Below are positions 1 to 10,043 of a stretch of DNA of 34,407 nt, piece after piece. The notes beneath the pieces are model-generated. The model saw only the letters and a list, made by a program, of their open reading frames with translations, made no database searches and was not told the DNA's origin. The stretch lies in the NCBI GenBank assembly GCA_023249055.1, contig JAHFDH010000004.1:1-34407 (forward strand), in the 5' to 3' direction. Numbering within the stretch: position 1 is the first letter of the stretch; the number at the start of each line of letters is the position of its first letter. The DNA comes from Candidatus Methylomirabilota bacterium. Lineage in GTDB: Bacteria; Methylomirabilota; Methylomirabilia; Methylomirabilales; Methylomirabilaceae. The position numbers and the translations under genes are program-made.

Positions 1-1
1 G

Positions 2-796
2 GTCCTGACACGAGCAGGTCATTCCGAAGCCGCGATCGACCTCGCCCGTTTGGCCGGTCTCTACCCTGCCGGAGTCATCTGTGAGATCATGCATGACGAC
101 GGAGCGATGGCCAGGACGCCTGAACTGTATCGCTTCGCGTGCAAGCACGACTTGAAGCTGATCACCGTCAAGAGCCTGATCGAGTTTCGCCTGAAACGGG
201 AGCGATTGGTCAGTCGCGTCGCCACGACAAATCTGCCGACCGCACACGGCCGATTCACCGCGATCCTGTATCACAGTCACATTGAAAACAAACACCATCT
301 GGCCTTGGTCATGGGTGAGATCAACGCCGTCGACGAGACGCTGGTGCGGGTCCACTCGGAGTGCCTTACGGGCGACGTCTTCGGCTCACTCCGATGCGAC
401 TGCGGCCCGCAGTTGGATAAGTCGCTTGAGTTGATTGCCAAGGAGGGCAAAGGGGTTCTTCTCTACATTCGACAGGAAGGCAGAGGCATCGGTCTGGCGA
501 ATAAGATGCGCGCCTACGAGCTGCAGGAGGCCGGCCTGGATACCGTCGAGGCCAATGTGACGCTCGGGTTCCAGGCCGATCTGAGAGAGTATGGAATCGG
601 GGCCCAGATCCTGTCCGACCTCGGGTTGTGTAATATTCGACTGCTGACCAACAACCCGCGGAAGATCGTCGGGCTCGAGGCATACGGTCTGCACGTGGTG
701 CAGCGGGTGCCTATTGAGATTCATCCTAACGCCGAGAATCGCGTCTACTTGCAGACGAAGTTCGCAAAGCTCGGCCACCTGCTCGAAACGGTATAG
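2..796 (+). CDS. ribBA: Bifunctional 3,4-dihydroxy-2-butanone-4-phosphate synthase / GTP cyclohydrolase II, 3' part (5' end outside window)
   Basis: Frame is open from base 2 ([30 protein letters not shown] = RibB C-terminal). GTP cyclohydrolase II motif [21 protein letters not shown] and [12 protein letters not shown] follow. Confidence 0.95.
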   Translation, partial: VLTRAGHSEAAIDLARLAGLYPAGVICEIMHDDGAMARTPELYRFACKHDLKLITVKSLIEFRLKRERLVSRVATTNLPTAHGRFTAILYHSHIENKHHLALVMGEINAVDETLVRVHSECLTGDVFGSLRCDCGPQLDKSLELIAKEGKGVLLYIRQEGRGIGLANKMRAYELQEAGLDTVEANVTLGFQADLREYGIGAQILSDLGLCNIRLLTNNPRKIVGLEAYGLHVVQRVPIEIHPNAENRVYLQTKFAKLGHLLETV

Positions 797-801
797 CCGG
801 C

Positions 802-1281
802 ATGGGAGGGGCTGCGTTGAAAACGACCGAAGGAACATACCAGGCCAAAGGGTTTCGATTCGCCCTTATCGTCAGTCGCATGAACGAATTGATCGCTAAA
901 CGGCTATTGGAAGGGGCGCTCGACTGCCTGTTCCGCCACGGCGCAGAGGAGAGTGATCTGCACCTGGTCAAGGTGCCGGGCGCATTCGAGCTACCTTATG
1001 CGGCCAAACGCCTGGCGGCCTCAGAGCGCTACGACGCCGTCATCGCGCTGGGCGCCGTCATCAGAGGCGCCACCGCCCACTTCGATTACGTCGCGGGGGA
1101 GGCGGCGAAGGGCATCGCCGCAGCCAGTCTCGATACCGGTGTGCCCATTATCTTCGGCGTCATCACCGCGAATACACTGGAGGAGGCGATTGAGCGGGCC
1201 GGGACGAAGGGCGGCAATAAAGGGTTCGACGCGGCTCTGTCGGCGATTGAAATGGCCAGCCTCTTCGCCCAGCTCAAATAG
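802..1281 (+). CDS. ribH: 6,7-dimethyl-8-ribityllumazine synthase
   Basis: Motifs [54 protein letters not shown]; directly downstream of ribBA. Confidence 0.95.
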   Translation: MGGAALKTTEGTYQAKGFRFALIVSRMNELIAKRLLEGALDCLFRHGAEESDLHLVKVPGAFELPYAAKRLAASERYDAVIALGAVIRGATAHFDYVAGEAAKGIAAASLDTGVPIIFGVITANTLEEAIERAGTKGGNKGFDAALSAIEMASLFAQLK

Positions 1282-1317
1282 TGCGCAAGCGCGCGCGTTG
1301 TCCCCGCGATAAGGAAA

Positions 1318-1749
1318 ATGGGTAAGCGTCACCGGGCTCGGGAGCTCGCACTCTCACTCCTGTATCAACTGGAGTTTTACCCTCTGGAGGCCTTCGAGGC
1401 GCAATCGACCGCCTTCTGGGCAGACCATCCGGCAGGGCCTGAGATCCGGTCGCTGGCGGAGGAGCTGGTGCAAGGGTCGCTGCAACATCGCAAGTCGATC
1501 GACGATCTGCTCGCCTCGCACGTCGAGCACTGGATCCTCTCACGACTGGCCCTCGTCGATCTGTGCATCCTGCGCTTAGCCGCGTTTGAGTTGCTGCTGT
1601 ACGGTAAGACCCCTTGGAAGGTTGCCATCAACGAAGCAATCGAGTTGGCCAAATCGTTTGGCGGAAAGGACTCCGGCGCGTTCGTCAACGGCGTCCTGGA
1701 CAAACTCGCCGCCCTCGCCAAAGACAACTCCCCCGCTCCGCTTGGATAA
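1318..1749 (+). CDS. nusB: Transcription antitermination factor NusB
   Basis: MGKRHRARELALSLLYQLEF and WKVAINEAIELAKSFGGKDSGAFVNGVLDKLA; usual neighbour of ribH. Confidence 0.95.
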   Translation: MGKRHRARELALSLLYQLEFYPLEAFEAQSTAFWADHPAGPEIRSLAEELVQGSLQHRKSIDDLLASHVEHWILSRLALVDLCILRLAAFELLLYGKTPWKVAINEAIELAKSFGGKDSGAFVNGVLDKLAALAKDNSPAPLG

Positions 1750-1812
1750 AGGCAGCGCTGGCGAAGGCGCAACGGGGCCGAGGCTCAGTCGGACTTGAGA
1801 GACTGTGGGTGA

Positions 1813-2364
1813 TTACTTGAAGAGGTCGCGAAGCGGGATGCTCAGTTCCGGCAGGAGGGGTGTGCTGACGGTGTTGTTCGCCTCGTGGCTCAGTTCGGCG
1901 ACGCGGCTGTAGCCCTCTAGGGTCATGCGGTAGACTTTTACTGTCTCTAATTCAGGATCCACGATCCAGTATTCCGGTACACCATACCGCTCGTACAGCT
2001 TCCGCTTGATGATTTCATCGGTTTTGCGAGTGCTCTCAGAAATGATCTCAATGAGTAGGTCGGGCGGCCCTTGGATGTTTTGCATCGTGATGATCGAGGC
2101 CTTGTTCGACGATACGAAGACGAGATCCGGTTGGACGACATCGAGATTGGAGAGGACCACGTCGGTCGGAGCAACAAAGATCTGCCCGATGGTACGCGAC
2201 TTCATGGCATTTTCGAAGGCGGTCGAGAAACGTACCACTAATCTCTGATGTGCAGTTGAAGGCGCCGGGGTCATGTGGTGTTCTCCATCGATCAGCTCAT
2301 GGCGTCGGCCATCGTCAGGGAACAGCAGATAATCTTCGTACGTAAACTTAACCTGTACAGTCAC
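1813..2364 (-). CDS. Uma2 family (DUF820) PD-(D/E)XK-like endonuclease domain protein
   Basis: Uma2-like YEDYLLFPDDGRRHELIDGE, VVQPDLVFVS, LLIEIISESTRKTDEIIKRKLYERYGVPEYWIVDPE. Confidence 0.85.
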   Translation of the reverse strand: MTVQVKFTYEDYLLFPDDGRRHELIDGEHHMTPAPSTAHQRLVVRFSTAFENAMKSRTIGQIFVAPTDVVLSNLDVVQPDLVFVSSNKASIITMQNIQGPPDLLIEIISESTRKTDEIIKRKLYERYGVPEYWIVDPELETVKVYRMTLEGYSRVAELSHEANNTVSTPLLPELSIPLRDLFK

Positions 2365-2402
2365 CGCTTTATCCTCTTGCTAATGGCTGACCGCTGATGG
2401 CT

Positions 2403-3632
2403 CTATTCATATCGCTTGAACACCAGCGTGGCATTGGTCCCGCCAAATCCGAACGAGTTGGTGAATGCCACCTTGACCGGCGCCTGACGCGCCTTGTTGG
2501 GGACGTAATCAAGATCGCACTCGGGATCGGGCTCATCGTAGTTAATGGTCGGCGGGATCACGCCGTGGTGGATGGTCAGCACTGTGGCGGCTGACTCGAT
2601 GCCGCCAGCCGCCCCAAGGAGGTGTCCGGTCATCGATTTGACGGAGCTCACCGCCAGACGATAGGCGTGATCCCCAAACACCTTTTTGATCGCCTTAGTC
2701 TCGGCGGCATCACCAACGGGCGTTGATGTGCCGTGAGCGTTGATGTAATCGACCTCTTCCGGCTTCAGCCCAGCAGACTCAAGCGCGAGAGTCATCGAGG
2801 TGCCCGCCCCTTCCGAATCCGGCGCGGTCATATGGAAGGCATCAGCCGACATCCCGTACCCTTTCAACTCCGCATAGATCTTGACGCCGCGCCGCAGCGC
2901 ATGGTTCAGCTCCTCGAGAATCAGGACGCCCGCACCTTCGCCCATCACAAAGCCGTCGCGCCCCTTATCGAACGGGCGGCTGGCTCGCTGAGGCGCGTCA
3001 TTCCTTGTGGACAGGGCCTTCATGGCCGCGAAGCCACCGATCGTCAGCGGCGAGATGACGGCCTCAGTCCCACCGGCGACCATCAGATCGGCCGCCTCCC
3101 GCCGGATCAGCTCGAAGGAGTCCCCAATGGCGTGATTTCCGGTCGCGCAGGCCGTTGAGACGCACGAGTTCGGGCCGCGGAAGCCGAAGCGGATGGCAAT
3201 ATGGCCGGAGGCAAGGTTCGTAAGTATGGATGGAATGAAAAATGGACTGATCCGACTGGGGCCTTTCTCGAGCAACGTCTTATGCGTGTCCTCCAGGCAG
3301 GGGATACCGCCCATGCCGGTCCCGAGGAGGACACCTATGCGACTTCGCTCAACCTCCTTTGCCGCGAGCTGGGCGTCATCCACCGCCATGATGGCGCTGG
3401 CCATCGCATAGTGGATAAACCGGTCCATCTTCTTGACCTCTTTCTTCTCCATATAGAGAAGCGGGTCGAATCCCTTCACCTCTGCGGCGATCTTCGTATC
3501 GTGATGGCTGGCGTCGAATCGGGTGATGTGGTCTACACCCGATACCCCATGTGTCAGGTTCTCCCAGAACGTATCGACGCCGATTCCGTTGGGCGCCACC
3601 ACACCCAAGCCTGTCACAACTACTCGTCTCAT
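2403..3632 (-). CDS. fabF: Beta-ketoacyl-ACP synthase II
   Basis: MRRVVVTGLGVVAPNGIG, active-site VSTACATGNHAIG, INAHGTSTPVGD, FTNSFGFGGTNATLVF. Confidence 0.97.
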   Translation of the reverse strand: MRRVVVTGLGVVAPNGIGVDTFWENLTHGVSGVDHITRFDASHHDTKIAAEVKGFDPLLYMEKKEVKKMDRFIHYAMASAIMAVDDAQLAAKEVERSRIGVLLGTGMGGIPCLEDTHKTLLEKGPSRISPFFIPSILTNLASGHIAIRFGFRGPNSCVSTACATGNHAIGDSFELIRREAADLMVAGGTEAVISPLTIGGFAAMKALSTRNDAPQRASRPFDKGRDGFVMGEGAGVLILEELNHALRRGVKIYAELKGYGMSADAFHMTAPDSEGAGTSMTLALESAGLKPEEVDYINAHGTSTPVGDAAETKAIKKVFGDHAYRLAVSSVKSMTGHLLGAAGGIESAATVLTIHHGVIPPTINYDEPDPECDLDYVPNKARQAPVKVAFTNSFGFGGTNATLVFKRYE

Positions 3633-3684
3633 ACCGTCATGTCCCTATGATCCACGCGTAACCCATAAACGCGAGCCTGATCTG

Positions 3685-3930
3685 CTACGCTGGATGCGAC
3701 TTGATATGCGCGATGGCGTCTTTCACAGTGACGATCTTCTCAGCCTCTTCGTCGGGAATCTCGATACCAAACTCCTCTTCGAGGGCCATCACTAACTCGA
3801 CCGTGTCAAGCGAGTCGGCGCCCAGATCTTCGACGAAAGAGGCCTCCGGCGTCACCTCTGTCGCATTCACGCCCAATTGATCCACAATGATCTTCTTGAC
3901 TCTCTCCTCAATCTCCATTACGTCAGTCAT
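3685..3930 (-). CDS. acpP: Acyl carrier protein
   Basis: 81 aa from [13 protein letters not shown]; phosphopantetheine motif [31 protein letters not shown]. Start trimmed from the 129 aa ORF, whose N-terminal extension overlaps fabG. Confidence 0.95.
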   Translation of the reverse strand: MTDVMEIEERVKKIIVDQLGVNATEVTPEASFVEDLGADSLDTVELVMALEEEFGIEIPDEEAEKIVTVKDAIAHIKSHPA

Positions 3931-3967
3931 TGTCCCCCTCTCTACGGCCTCAGCGCCGTCCCATGGA

Positions 3968-4720
3968 TTACGTCCGCAACCCGCCATCGATCGTAATGAC
4001 CTGACCTGTAATATAGCTCGCCGCTTCCGAAACCAGGAATGAGACCAGGGCAGCCACCTCCTCCGAACCCCCAAAGCGACCCATGGGAATCTGGCTGAGG
4101 TAGGTCCGCTTGCGATCCTCGGACAGGACCGCGGTCATCTCGGTTTCAATAAAACCGGGAGCCACCGCATTCACCGTAATCGACCTGGATGCCACTTCTT
4201 TAGCGACAGCCTTCGTAAAACCGTTCAGGCCGGCCTTCGCTGCAGAGTAGTTAGCCTGTCCGGGAATCCCCATCGTTCCCGCCACCGAGCTGATATTCAC
4301 AATTCGACCGCTCTGCGCCCTGAGCATGGGCCGCAGCGCCGCTCGCGTCGTAAAGAATGCTCCTTTCAGATTGACATCCAGAACCGCGTCCCAGTCCTCT
4401 TCCTTCATCCGAATCAGAAGGCCATCCCTGGTAATGCCGGCATTATTGACCAGAATGTCAAGACGGCCAAAACGTTTGACGCCGGCCTGTATCAGTCCCT
4501 CCGCCTCCGACTCTCGAGAGATGTCCGCGGCCACTGCTATCCCCTCGGCCCCGGTCGCCTCGATCTCGGCCACCACCTTTTGGGCCGCCTCCAGGTTTCT
4601 CGCGCAGATGGCTACCTTCGCGCCCTGTGCTGAGAGACCGAGGGCGATGGCCCGCCCGATCCCCCGTGAGCCTCCGGTGACAACCGCCACCTTGCCTTCA
4701 AGTCCTGTCGCTGTTCCCAC
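3968..4720 (-). CDS. fabG: 3-oxoacyl-ACP reductase
   Basis: [60 protein letters not shown]. Confidence 0.96.
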   Translation of the reverse strand: MGTATGLEGKVAVVTGGSRGIGRAIALGLSAQGAKVAICARNLEAAQKVVAEIEATGAEGIAVAADISRESEAEGLIQAGVKRFGRLDILVNNAGITRDGLLIRMKEEDWDAVLDVNLKGAFFTTRAALRPMLRAQSGRIVNISSVAGTMGIPGQANYSAAKAGLNGFTKAVAKEVASRSITVNAVAPGFIETEMTAVLSEDRKRTYLSQIPMGRFGGSEEVAALVSFLVSEAASYITGQVITIDGGLRT

Positions 4721-4803
4721 AAATACCCCCTCATCCCCAACCTCTCCTCACCCACAGGGTCCCCGGGCAGAGGAGGTCTTGCGCGGCACACTTCAGAAAC
4801 GGA

Positions 4804-5748
4804 CTACCGGCAACCCGCCTGCACCTGATCCACCGCCAACCGCAGTGAAGCCAGATCCTCAGCATGCAGCGCGGTCGCCTCCGGCGCAATCCGCTTGATC
4901 AGCCCGGTCAGTACCTTGCCGGGACCAAGCTCCAAAAAGAGGTTCACCCCTTCTTTCACCAGCCTTCGCACGCTATCCTCCCACCGCACAGGACTTGTGA
5001 CCTGGCGGACGAGACTGTCGGCGACCTGCTCCCTCGTCGTAAGAAGCTCAGCATCGGCATTGTTGACCAACGGAACCGTTGGGTCGGCAATTGGAATCGC
5101 GTGGAGTACAGCGGCCAATCGCTGAGCCGCCGGCTTCATCAAGGAGCAGTGAAAGGGCGCGCTCACCTGAAGGCGTACGGCTCGTTTGGCGCCGCGTTGT
5201 TTGGCCAACTCGATGGCGTGATCGACCGCCTCAGTCTGCCCGGCGATCACGACCTGGCCGGGACTGTTGAGATTGGCGACCTCGACGATCCCATGCCGGG
5301 CCGTCTCCTCGCATACCACATAGATGCTCTGCTTATCAAGACCCAACACAGCCGCCATCGCGCCGGCCCCGGGCACAACTGCCTCCTGCATGAACTGGCC
5401 TCTCTTTCTGACCGCGCGAATCGCATCTTCGAATGCAAGGCTCCCGGACGCCACCAGCGCCGAATACTCCCCAAGCGAATGGCCCGCCACATAGTCTGGC
5501 TTGACCCCGTCGCGCTGCAACGCCGCAAAAAGGGCCATACTGACCGTCATGATCGCCGGCTGCGCGTTTGTGGTGAGCGTAAGTTGCTCATCGGGTCCCT
5601 CGAAGCAGAGGCGCGCGAGATCGATCCCCAGGACATCGCTTGCCTTTTCAAAAAGCGAACGGGCTTCAGGGACCTGTGCCCACACATCTTGTCCCATGCC
5701 GACCCGTTGGGAACCTTGACCGGGAAATACGAACGCGATCGTCTGCAT
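4804..5748 (-). CDS. fabD: Malonyl-CoA:ACP transacylase
   Basis: FVFPGQGSQRVGMG, VAGHSLGEYSALVASG, VSAPFHCSLMKPA. Confidence 0.96.
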   Translation of the reverse strand: MQTIAFVFPGQGSQRVGMGQDVWAQVPEARSLFEKASDVLGIDLARLCFEGPDEQLTLTTNAQPAIMTVSMALFAALQRDGVKPDYVAGHSLGEYSALVASGSLAFEDAIRAVRKRGQFMQEAVVPGAGAMAAVLGLDKQSIYVVCEETARHGIVEVANLNSPGQVVIAGQTEAVDHAIELAKQRGAKRAVRLQVSAPFHCSLMKPAAQRLAAVLHAIPIADPTVPLVNNADAELLTTREQVADSLVRQVTSPVRWEDSVRRLVKEGVNLFLELGPGKVLTGLIKRIAPEATALHAEDLASLRLAVDQVQAGCR

Positions 5749-5767
5749 CAGGGGGCCGCGTAGGGGC

Positions 5768-6754
5768 TTACCACCGGATGAGCGCCGATCCCCAGGTGAT
5801 CCCGCCCCCGAAGGCCGTCAGCAGCAGCAGATCACCGCGCTTCAGTCGTCCCACTCGCACCGCTTCGGCCATGGCGATAGGAATCGAGGCTGCAGACGTA
5901 TTTCCGTAACGGTCAATGTTCATAAAGATCCGTTCCCGCGGGAGATCCAGCCGCTCGGCTACTGCATAGATAATTCTCGCGTTGGCCTGGTGAGAAATAA
6001 AGAGGTCAATGTCGGAGACCTCTACCCCATTGGCCTTCAGCGCAGCGATGGCGGCCTCTTCCATCGACCGGACTGCCGTCTTGAACACCTCATTCCCGTT
6101 GGGCATCCGGATCGTGACCAGCTTCTCATCAACGACCTGTTGACTGGCAGGCCGGCGCGAACCGCCCCCAGGAATCATCAGTTGCCTCCCCTTTGACCCA
6201 TCGGAATACAGATGCGTGGAGAGGATAGAGGGATCGGCGCTGGTCCGCTGAAGGAGCACCGCACCGGCGCCATCACCAAAGAGGACGCAGGTCCCTCGAT
6301 CGCTCCAATCAACAACCTTTGAGAGAGTATCTGCCCCTATTACCAGAATATTGCGCATGACGCCGGCCCGCAGAAAGGCATCCGCAACAGACAGGCCATA
6401 GACAAAACCGGCACACGCCGCCATCAGATCGAAGGCCGCCGCGCGCGATGCGCCAAGTCGCTCCTGCAATACGCACGCGGTCGAGGGAAAGAACATGTCT
6501 GGGGTGACCGTATTCACGAGGATCAGATCCAGGTCATGCGGATCGACACCGGAGGCCTCAAGGGCCTGTCGGGCCGCCCCCTCAGCCAGATCCGAGGTGG
6601 CCTGGTCGTCGGAGGCGATTCGCCGCTCCGAGATTCCGGTACGGGTGACGATCCACTCATCGCTCGTGCTCACCATCTGCTCCAATTCAGCGTTGGTCAG
6701 CACCCGATCAGGAACCGACGCCCCCGTCCCAGCGATTCTGCTGCCGTACATCAC
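5768..6754 (-). CDS. fabH: Beta-ketoacyl-ACP synthase III
   Basis: GTGASVPDRVLTNAELE, active-site MAACAGFVYGLSVAD, ISHQANARI, YGNTSAASIPIA. Confidence 0.96.
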   Translation of the reverse strand: MMYGSRIAGTGASVPDRVLTNAELEQMVSTSDEWIVTRTGISERRIASDDQATSDLAEGAARQALEASGVDPHDLDLILVNTVTPDMFFPSTACVLQERLGASRAAAFDLMAACAGFVYGLSVADAFLRAGVMRNILVIGADTLSKVVDWSDRGTCVLFGDGAGAVLLQRTSADPSILSTHLYSDGSKGRQLMIPGGGSRRPASQQVVDEKLVTIRMPNGNEVFKTAVRSMEEAAIAALKANGVEVSDIDLFISHQANARIIYAVAERLDLPRERIFMNIDRYGNTSAASIPIAMAEAVRVGRLKRGDLLLLTAFGGGITWGSALIRW

Positions 6755-6767
6755 ATACGTATCGCCG

Positions 6768-7766
6768 CTAACTGACGGCGATCCCCTCTGTGATATGCTC
6801 GATCACCCTGTTTTCGACGCATTCTGCGGCAGCTCGGATCGCGTTCTTGATGGCCTTGGCAGTCGAGCGCCCATGACTGATGATGCAGACCCCTCGAACC
6901 CCCAGCAGCGGTGCGCCGCCGTACTCCGTATAGTCAACCAGCTTCTTGAAGCGCTTGAACGCGCCTCGCGCCAATAATGCGCCGGCCATCCCGGCCAACC
7001 CCTTACCCAGTTCCTCCTTCAGCAGGCGCGTAAAGAACTCGGCAGCGCCCTCAATGATCTTGAGGGCGACATTACCGGTAAAACCGTCGCACACGATGAT
7101 GTCGGCTGTCCCCGTCAGGATCTCTCGGCCCTCGACGTTGCCGATGAAGTTGAGCGATTGCTCTTCTTCGAGTCCTTTGAATGCCTCTCGAGTCAGCTCG
7201 TTTCCCTTGGTCTCCTCCTCCCCGATACTGAGCAGGCCGACAGCAGGCGACGGCTTCCCCATGACTTGACGCGCATACACGTTCCCCATAATAGCAAACT
7301 GGAGCAGATGTCGCGCTTTACAATCGGCATTGGCGCCGACATCCAATAGAATCGATTGACCCTTTAATGTTGGAATGATGAGGGCAATGGCGGGACGCTC
7401 AACGCCGGGAAGCGGACCCAAGGTGACCAATGCGGTGGCCATCACCGCCCCCGTGTTCCCGGCGCTGATAAAGGCATCGGCTTCCCCATTTTTCACCAGC
7501 TCCAGGCCGACCCGGATGGACGACTGTTTCTTCTTTCGCAAGGCGGCAGAGGGAGATTCCTGCATCCCAACCGCCTCCGGGGCGTGTCGGATCGCGATGC
7601 TCAGGCCCCTCGTGGCGTGCTGTTTCAACGCCTGACCGATCTCCTCCTCGTTCCCGACCAGCACGACAGATAGATTGAACTCGCGAGCCGCAGCAACCGC
7701 ACCCTCCACCGTGACCATAGGCCCACGGTCGCCGCCCATCGCGTCAAGGGCTATACGGGTTCCCAT
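6768..7766 (-). CDS. plsX: Phosphate acyltransferase PlsX
   Basis: IALDAMGGDRGPMVTVEGAV, ISAGNTGAVMA, CDGFTGNVALKIIEGAAEF. Confidence 0.96.
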   Translation of the reverse strand: MGTRIALDAMGGDRGPMVTVEGAVAAAREFNLSVVLVGNEEEIGQALKQHATRGLSIAIRHAPEAVGMQESPSAALRKKKQSSIRVGLELVKNGEADAFISAGNTGAVMATALVTLGPLPGVERPAIALIIPTLKGQSILLDVGANADCKARHLLQFAIMGNVYARQVMGKPSPAVGLLSIGEEETKGNELTREAFKGLEEEQSLNFIGNVEGREILTGTADIIVCDGFTGNVALKIIEGAAEFFTRLLKEELGKGLAGMAGALLARGAFKRFKKLVDYTEYGGAPLLGVRGVCIISHGRSTAKAIKNAIRAAAECVENRVIEHITEGIAVS

Positions 7767-7792
7767 CCCTGTTGCTCTTCAGGAGCGAGAGC

Positions 7793-7975
7793 CTATACCT
7801 CCTCCCGCTTCACCACCTCTCGTCCGCGATAATAGCCGCACGCGGGACAGACCCGATGAGGCAGCTTTCGCTCATGGCAGTTGGGGCACTCCGTAAGATT
7901 GGGTATCGTCAGGGCATCGTGGGAGCGGCGCTTTCGTGTTCGCGTATTACTGTGACGACGTTTTGGAAGGGGCAT
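7793..7975 (-). CDS. rpmF: 50S ribosomal protein L32 (four-cysteine form)
   Basis: MPLPKRRHSNTRTRKRRSHDAL and CPNCHERKLPHRVCPACGYYRGREV; between plsX and DUF177. Confidence 0.95.
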   Translation of the reverse strand: MPLPKRRHSNTRTRKRRSHDALTIPNLTECPNCHERKLPHRVCPACGYYRGREVVKREEV

Positions 7976-8002
7976 TGTTCATCCTCCTGGACTTCACGCA
8001 GG

Positions 8003-8512
8003 CTAGAGTAACTGTTGAAGGGGAAGCAGTCTTGGATCGCTTTCCTGAACGCGGCATCGACACGGGCCCTCATTCAGGTTGGCCCCGCAATGGGGACACA
8101 GGCCGCGACAGTCGGATCGGCACAGGGGCTGCAGCGGCAGATTCAACAGGACATTCTCGCGCAGCAGCTTTGTCACGTCCAGGCGATCGTCCTGCATGGT
8201 ATCAATATCCATCTCGGCAGTGCTGAGTTCGGCCTCCTCATCGCGAAAGGCTTCCCCGGCTTCCGTGTACACAATTGTAAACGAATCCGAGAGAGGAATA
8301 GATACTTGCTCGGAGCATCGGCTGCACAGCACGACTGCCGTGGTTGAGAATGTTCCGCTTGCAAGTATCCCATTAACTTCGCGCTCCAGATGTAATGCGG
8401 CTTGGACCGGTGCAAGCGACAGCCACAATCCCTCTACCCCCTCCCAGCGGGGTTCCTCGCACACCTCCAGATCTAACCCTTCTGGAGGGATCTGTGACCG
8501 TTCCACCAACAT
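8003..8512 (-). CDS. DUF177 (YceD-like) domain protein
   Basis: CSRCSEQVSIPLSDSFTIVY and C-terminal LCRSDCRGLCPHCGANLNEGPCRC; conserved position upstream of rpmF. Confidence 0.88.
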   Translation of the reverse strand: MLVERSQIPPEGLDLEVCEEPRWEGVEGLWLSLAPVQAALHLEREVNGILASGTFSTTAVVLCSRCSEQVSIPLSDSFTIVYTEAGEAFRDEEAELSTAEMDIDTMQDDRLDVTKLLRENVLLNLPLQPLCRSDCRGLCPHCGANLNEGPCRCRVQESDPRLLPLQQLL

Positions 8513-8539
8513 GGTCTACGCTCCCTCAAACTCACCCGC

Positions 8540-8568
8540 ATCTTACAAGGCGAGTCCTCTCAAGTCAA
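8540..8568 (-). promoter_or_regulatory. Candidate sigma70-like promoter for the DUF177-rpmF-plsX-fab operon
   Basis: On minus strand TTGACT (8568-8563), N17, TAAGAT (8545-8540), about 28 nt before the DUF177 start. Confidence 0.55.
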
Positions 8569-8602
8569 GGAATTTCCTGATGGGACAGCCCTCGCGTCCG
8601 GC

Positions 8603-9049
8603 TTATGTCGACGATGAGTTGCCTGCTACGACCGCTGGAAGGGTTTCCAGCCGACTAAAAAAATATGGGATTTCAGCCGCGGCGGATGCCGCCGAATCGG
8701 AACCATGCACAACGTTCCTCTCAATGCTGGTGGCAAGACTTCGCCGGATGGTCCCCTCGGCGGCCTTCTGCGGATCGGTCGCACCCATAAGTGTCCGAAC
8801 TCGCCCTATCGCCCCCTCGCCTTCAAGGACCATGGGCACACAGGGACCTGAACTCATAAACCGTGTGAGGCTGTCAAAAAACGGCTGCTGCCGATGCACG
8901 CGATAGAACCCCTCCGCCTCTTTTTGCGCAAGCCACACCATCTTCAGGCCGCGCACTGCCAGTCCCTCCGCCTCAAAGCGCCGAATGATCTCGCCAATCA
9001 GACCTCTGGCGACCGCATCCGGTTTCACAATGACTAAGGTGTGCTCCAT
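8603..9049 (-). CDS. ndk: Nucleoside-diphosphate kinase
   Basis: EHTLVIVKPDAVARGLIGEIIRRFE and active-site histidine motif NVVHGSDSAASAAAEIPYFF. Confidence 0.96.
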   Translation of the reverse strand: MEHTLVIVKPDAVARGLIGEIIRRFEAEGLAVRGLKMVWLAQKEAEGFYRVHRQQPFFDSLTRFMSSGPCVPMVLEGEGAIGRVRTLMGATDPQKAAEGTIRRSLATSIERNVVHGSDSAASAAAEIPYFFSRLETLPAVVAGNSSST

Positions 9050-9074
9050 AATGTCACTCCATGATGAAGATCTG

Positions 9075-9965
9075 TCAGCTTTGAGCTGTCAGCCGGGAAC
9101 CAATGGCTTCTCGTACGGCAACTCCAACCTCTGCCGGGTTACGTACCACAGTAATCCCGGCGCGCTGCAGAGCGGCGATCTTCTCTGTTGCTGTACCTCG
9201 TCCGCCAGAGATGATCGCCCCCGCATGGCCCATACGTCGCTCGGGGGGAGCGGCGAGTCCGGCGATGTACGCGATGACCGGTTTGGTCACGTGCCGCTCA
9301 ACGAAGGCCGCCGCCTCCTCTTCAGCGCTGCCCCCGATCTCGCCGATCATCAGAATCGCCTCGGTCGCCCCATCATTTTCAAAGAGCGCCAGGCAATCGA
9401 CAAAGGTGGTGCCGATAATCGGATCCCCGCCGATCCCGATGCACGTAGACTGGCCGAGACCCAGTTGTGTAAGCTGATTGACCGCCTCATAGGTCAGCGT
9501 ACCGCTCCGTGAGATCATACCGACCTTCCCGGGTTTGTGGATATGTCCCGGCATAATCCCTACCTTAGCTTGACCAGGAGAGATAATCCCCGGACAGTTC
9601 GGCCCAATCAAGCGCGTGTCCGACCCGCGAAGGACGCGGGCCACCCGCACCATGTCCAGGGTCGGAATCCCCTCCGTAATGCAGACAACCAGCGGGACCG
9701 CCGCATCGATCGCCTCGAACATCGCCTCAGTGGCGAAGGCTGCCGGCACAAAGATCAGGGCCGTATTGGCGCCTTCCTGATCGACCGCCTCGCGCACGGT
9801 ATCAAAGACCGGAATCCCCTCATGGCGCACGCCCCCCTTGCCTGGGGTCACGCCTGCAACCACGCGGGTCCCGTACTCGCGACACGCCAGGGCGTGAAAC
9901 GTCCCTTCCTTGCCGGTGATCCCCTGTACCACCACTCGCGTTTGTCGATCTACCAGAATGCTCAT
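9075..9965 (-). CDS. sucD: Succinyl-CoA synthetase (succinate-CoA ligase) alpha subunit
   Basis: [52 protein letters not shown], active-site [14 protein letters not shown]. Confidence 0.96.
   Translation of the reverse strand: MSILVDRQTRVVVQGITGKEGTFHALACREYGTRVVAGVTPGKGGVRHEGIPVFDTVREAVDQEGANTALIFVPAAFATEAMFEAIDAAVPLVVCITEGIPTLDMVRVARVLRGSDTRLIGPNCPGIISPGQAKVGIMPGHIHKPGKVGMISRSGTLTYEAVNQLTQLGLGQSTCIGIGGDPIIGTTFVDCLALFENDGATEAILMIGEIGGSAEEEAAAFVERHVTKPVIAYIAGLAAPPERRMGHAGAIISGGRGTATEKIAALQRAGITVVRNPAEVGVAVREAIGSRLTAQS
9076..9096. repeat. Heptad-periodic repeat (TCAGCTT TGAGCTG TCAGCCG)
   Basis: Three 7-nt units at the ndk/sucD junction. Confidence 0.6.
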
Positions 9966-9979
9966 GCTCTGTCAGGAAT

Positions 9980-10007
9980 GTTCAACGTTCAAAGTCCAAG
10001 GTTCGAA
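9980..10007. repeat. Heptad-periodic repeat, 4 units
   Basis: GTTCAAC GTTCAAA GTCCAAG GTTCGAA, upstream of the sucD start. Confidence 0.85.
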
Positions 10008-10043
10008 ATCAACGAGTCACAATCGGCCTTGCGCGCCATATCT

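Noticed and set aside
4864-5763. 299-aa plus-strand ORF over fabD
   Set aside because: Antisense to clear fabD; no domain recognised; codon-phase shadow ORF.
8079-8906. 275-aa plus-strand ORF spanning DUF177 and ndk
   Set aside because: Overlaps two convincing minus-strand genes and their promoter; Ser/Arg-rich shadow translation.
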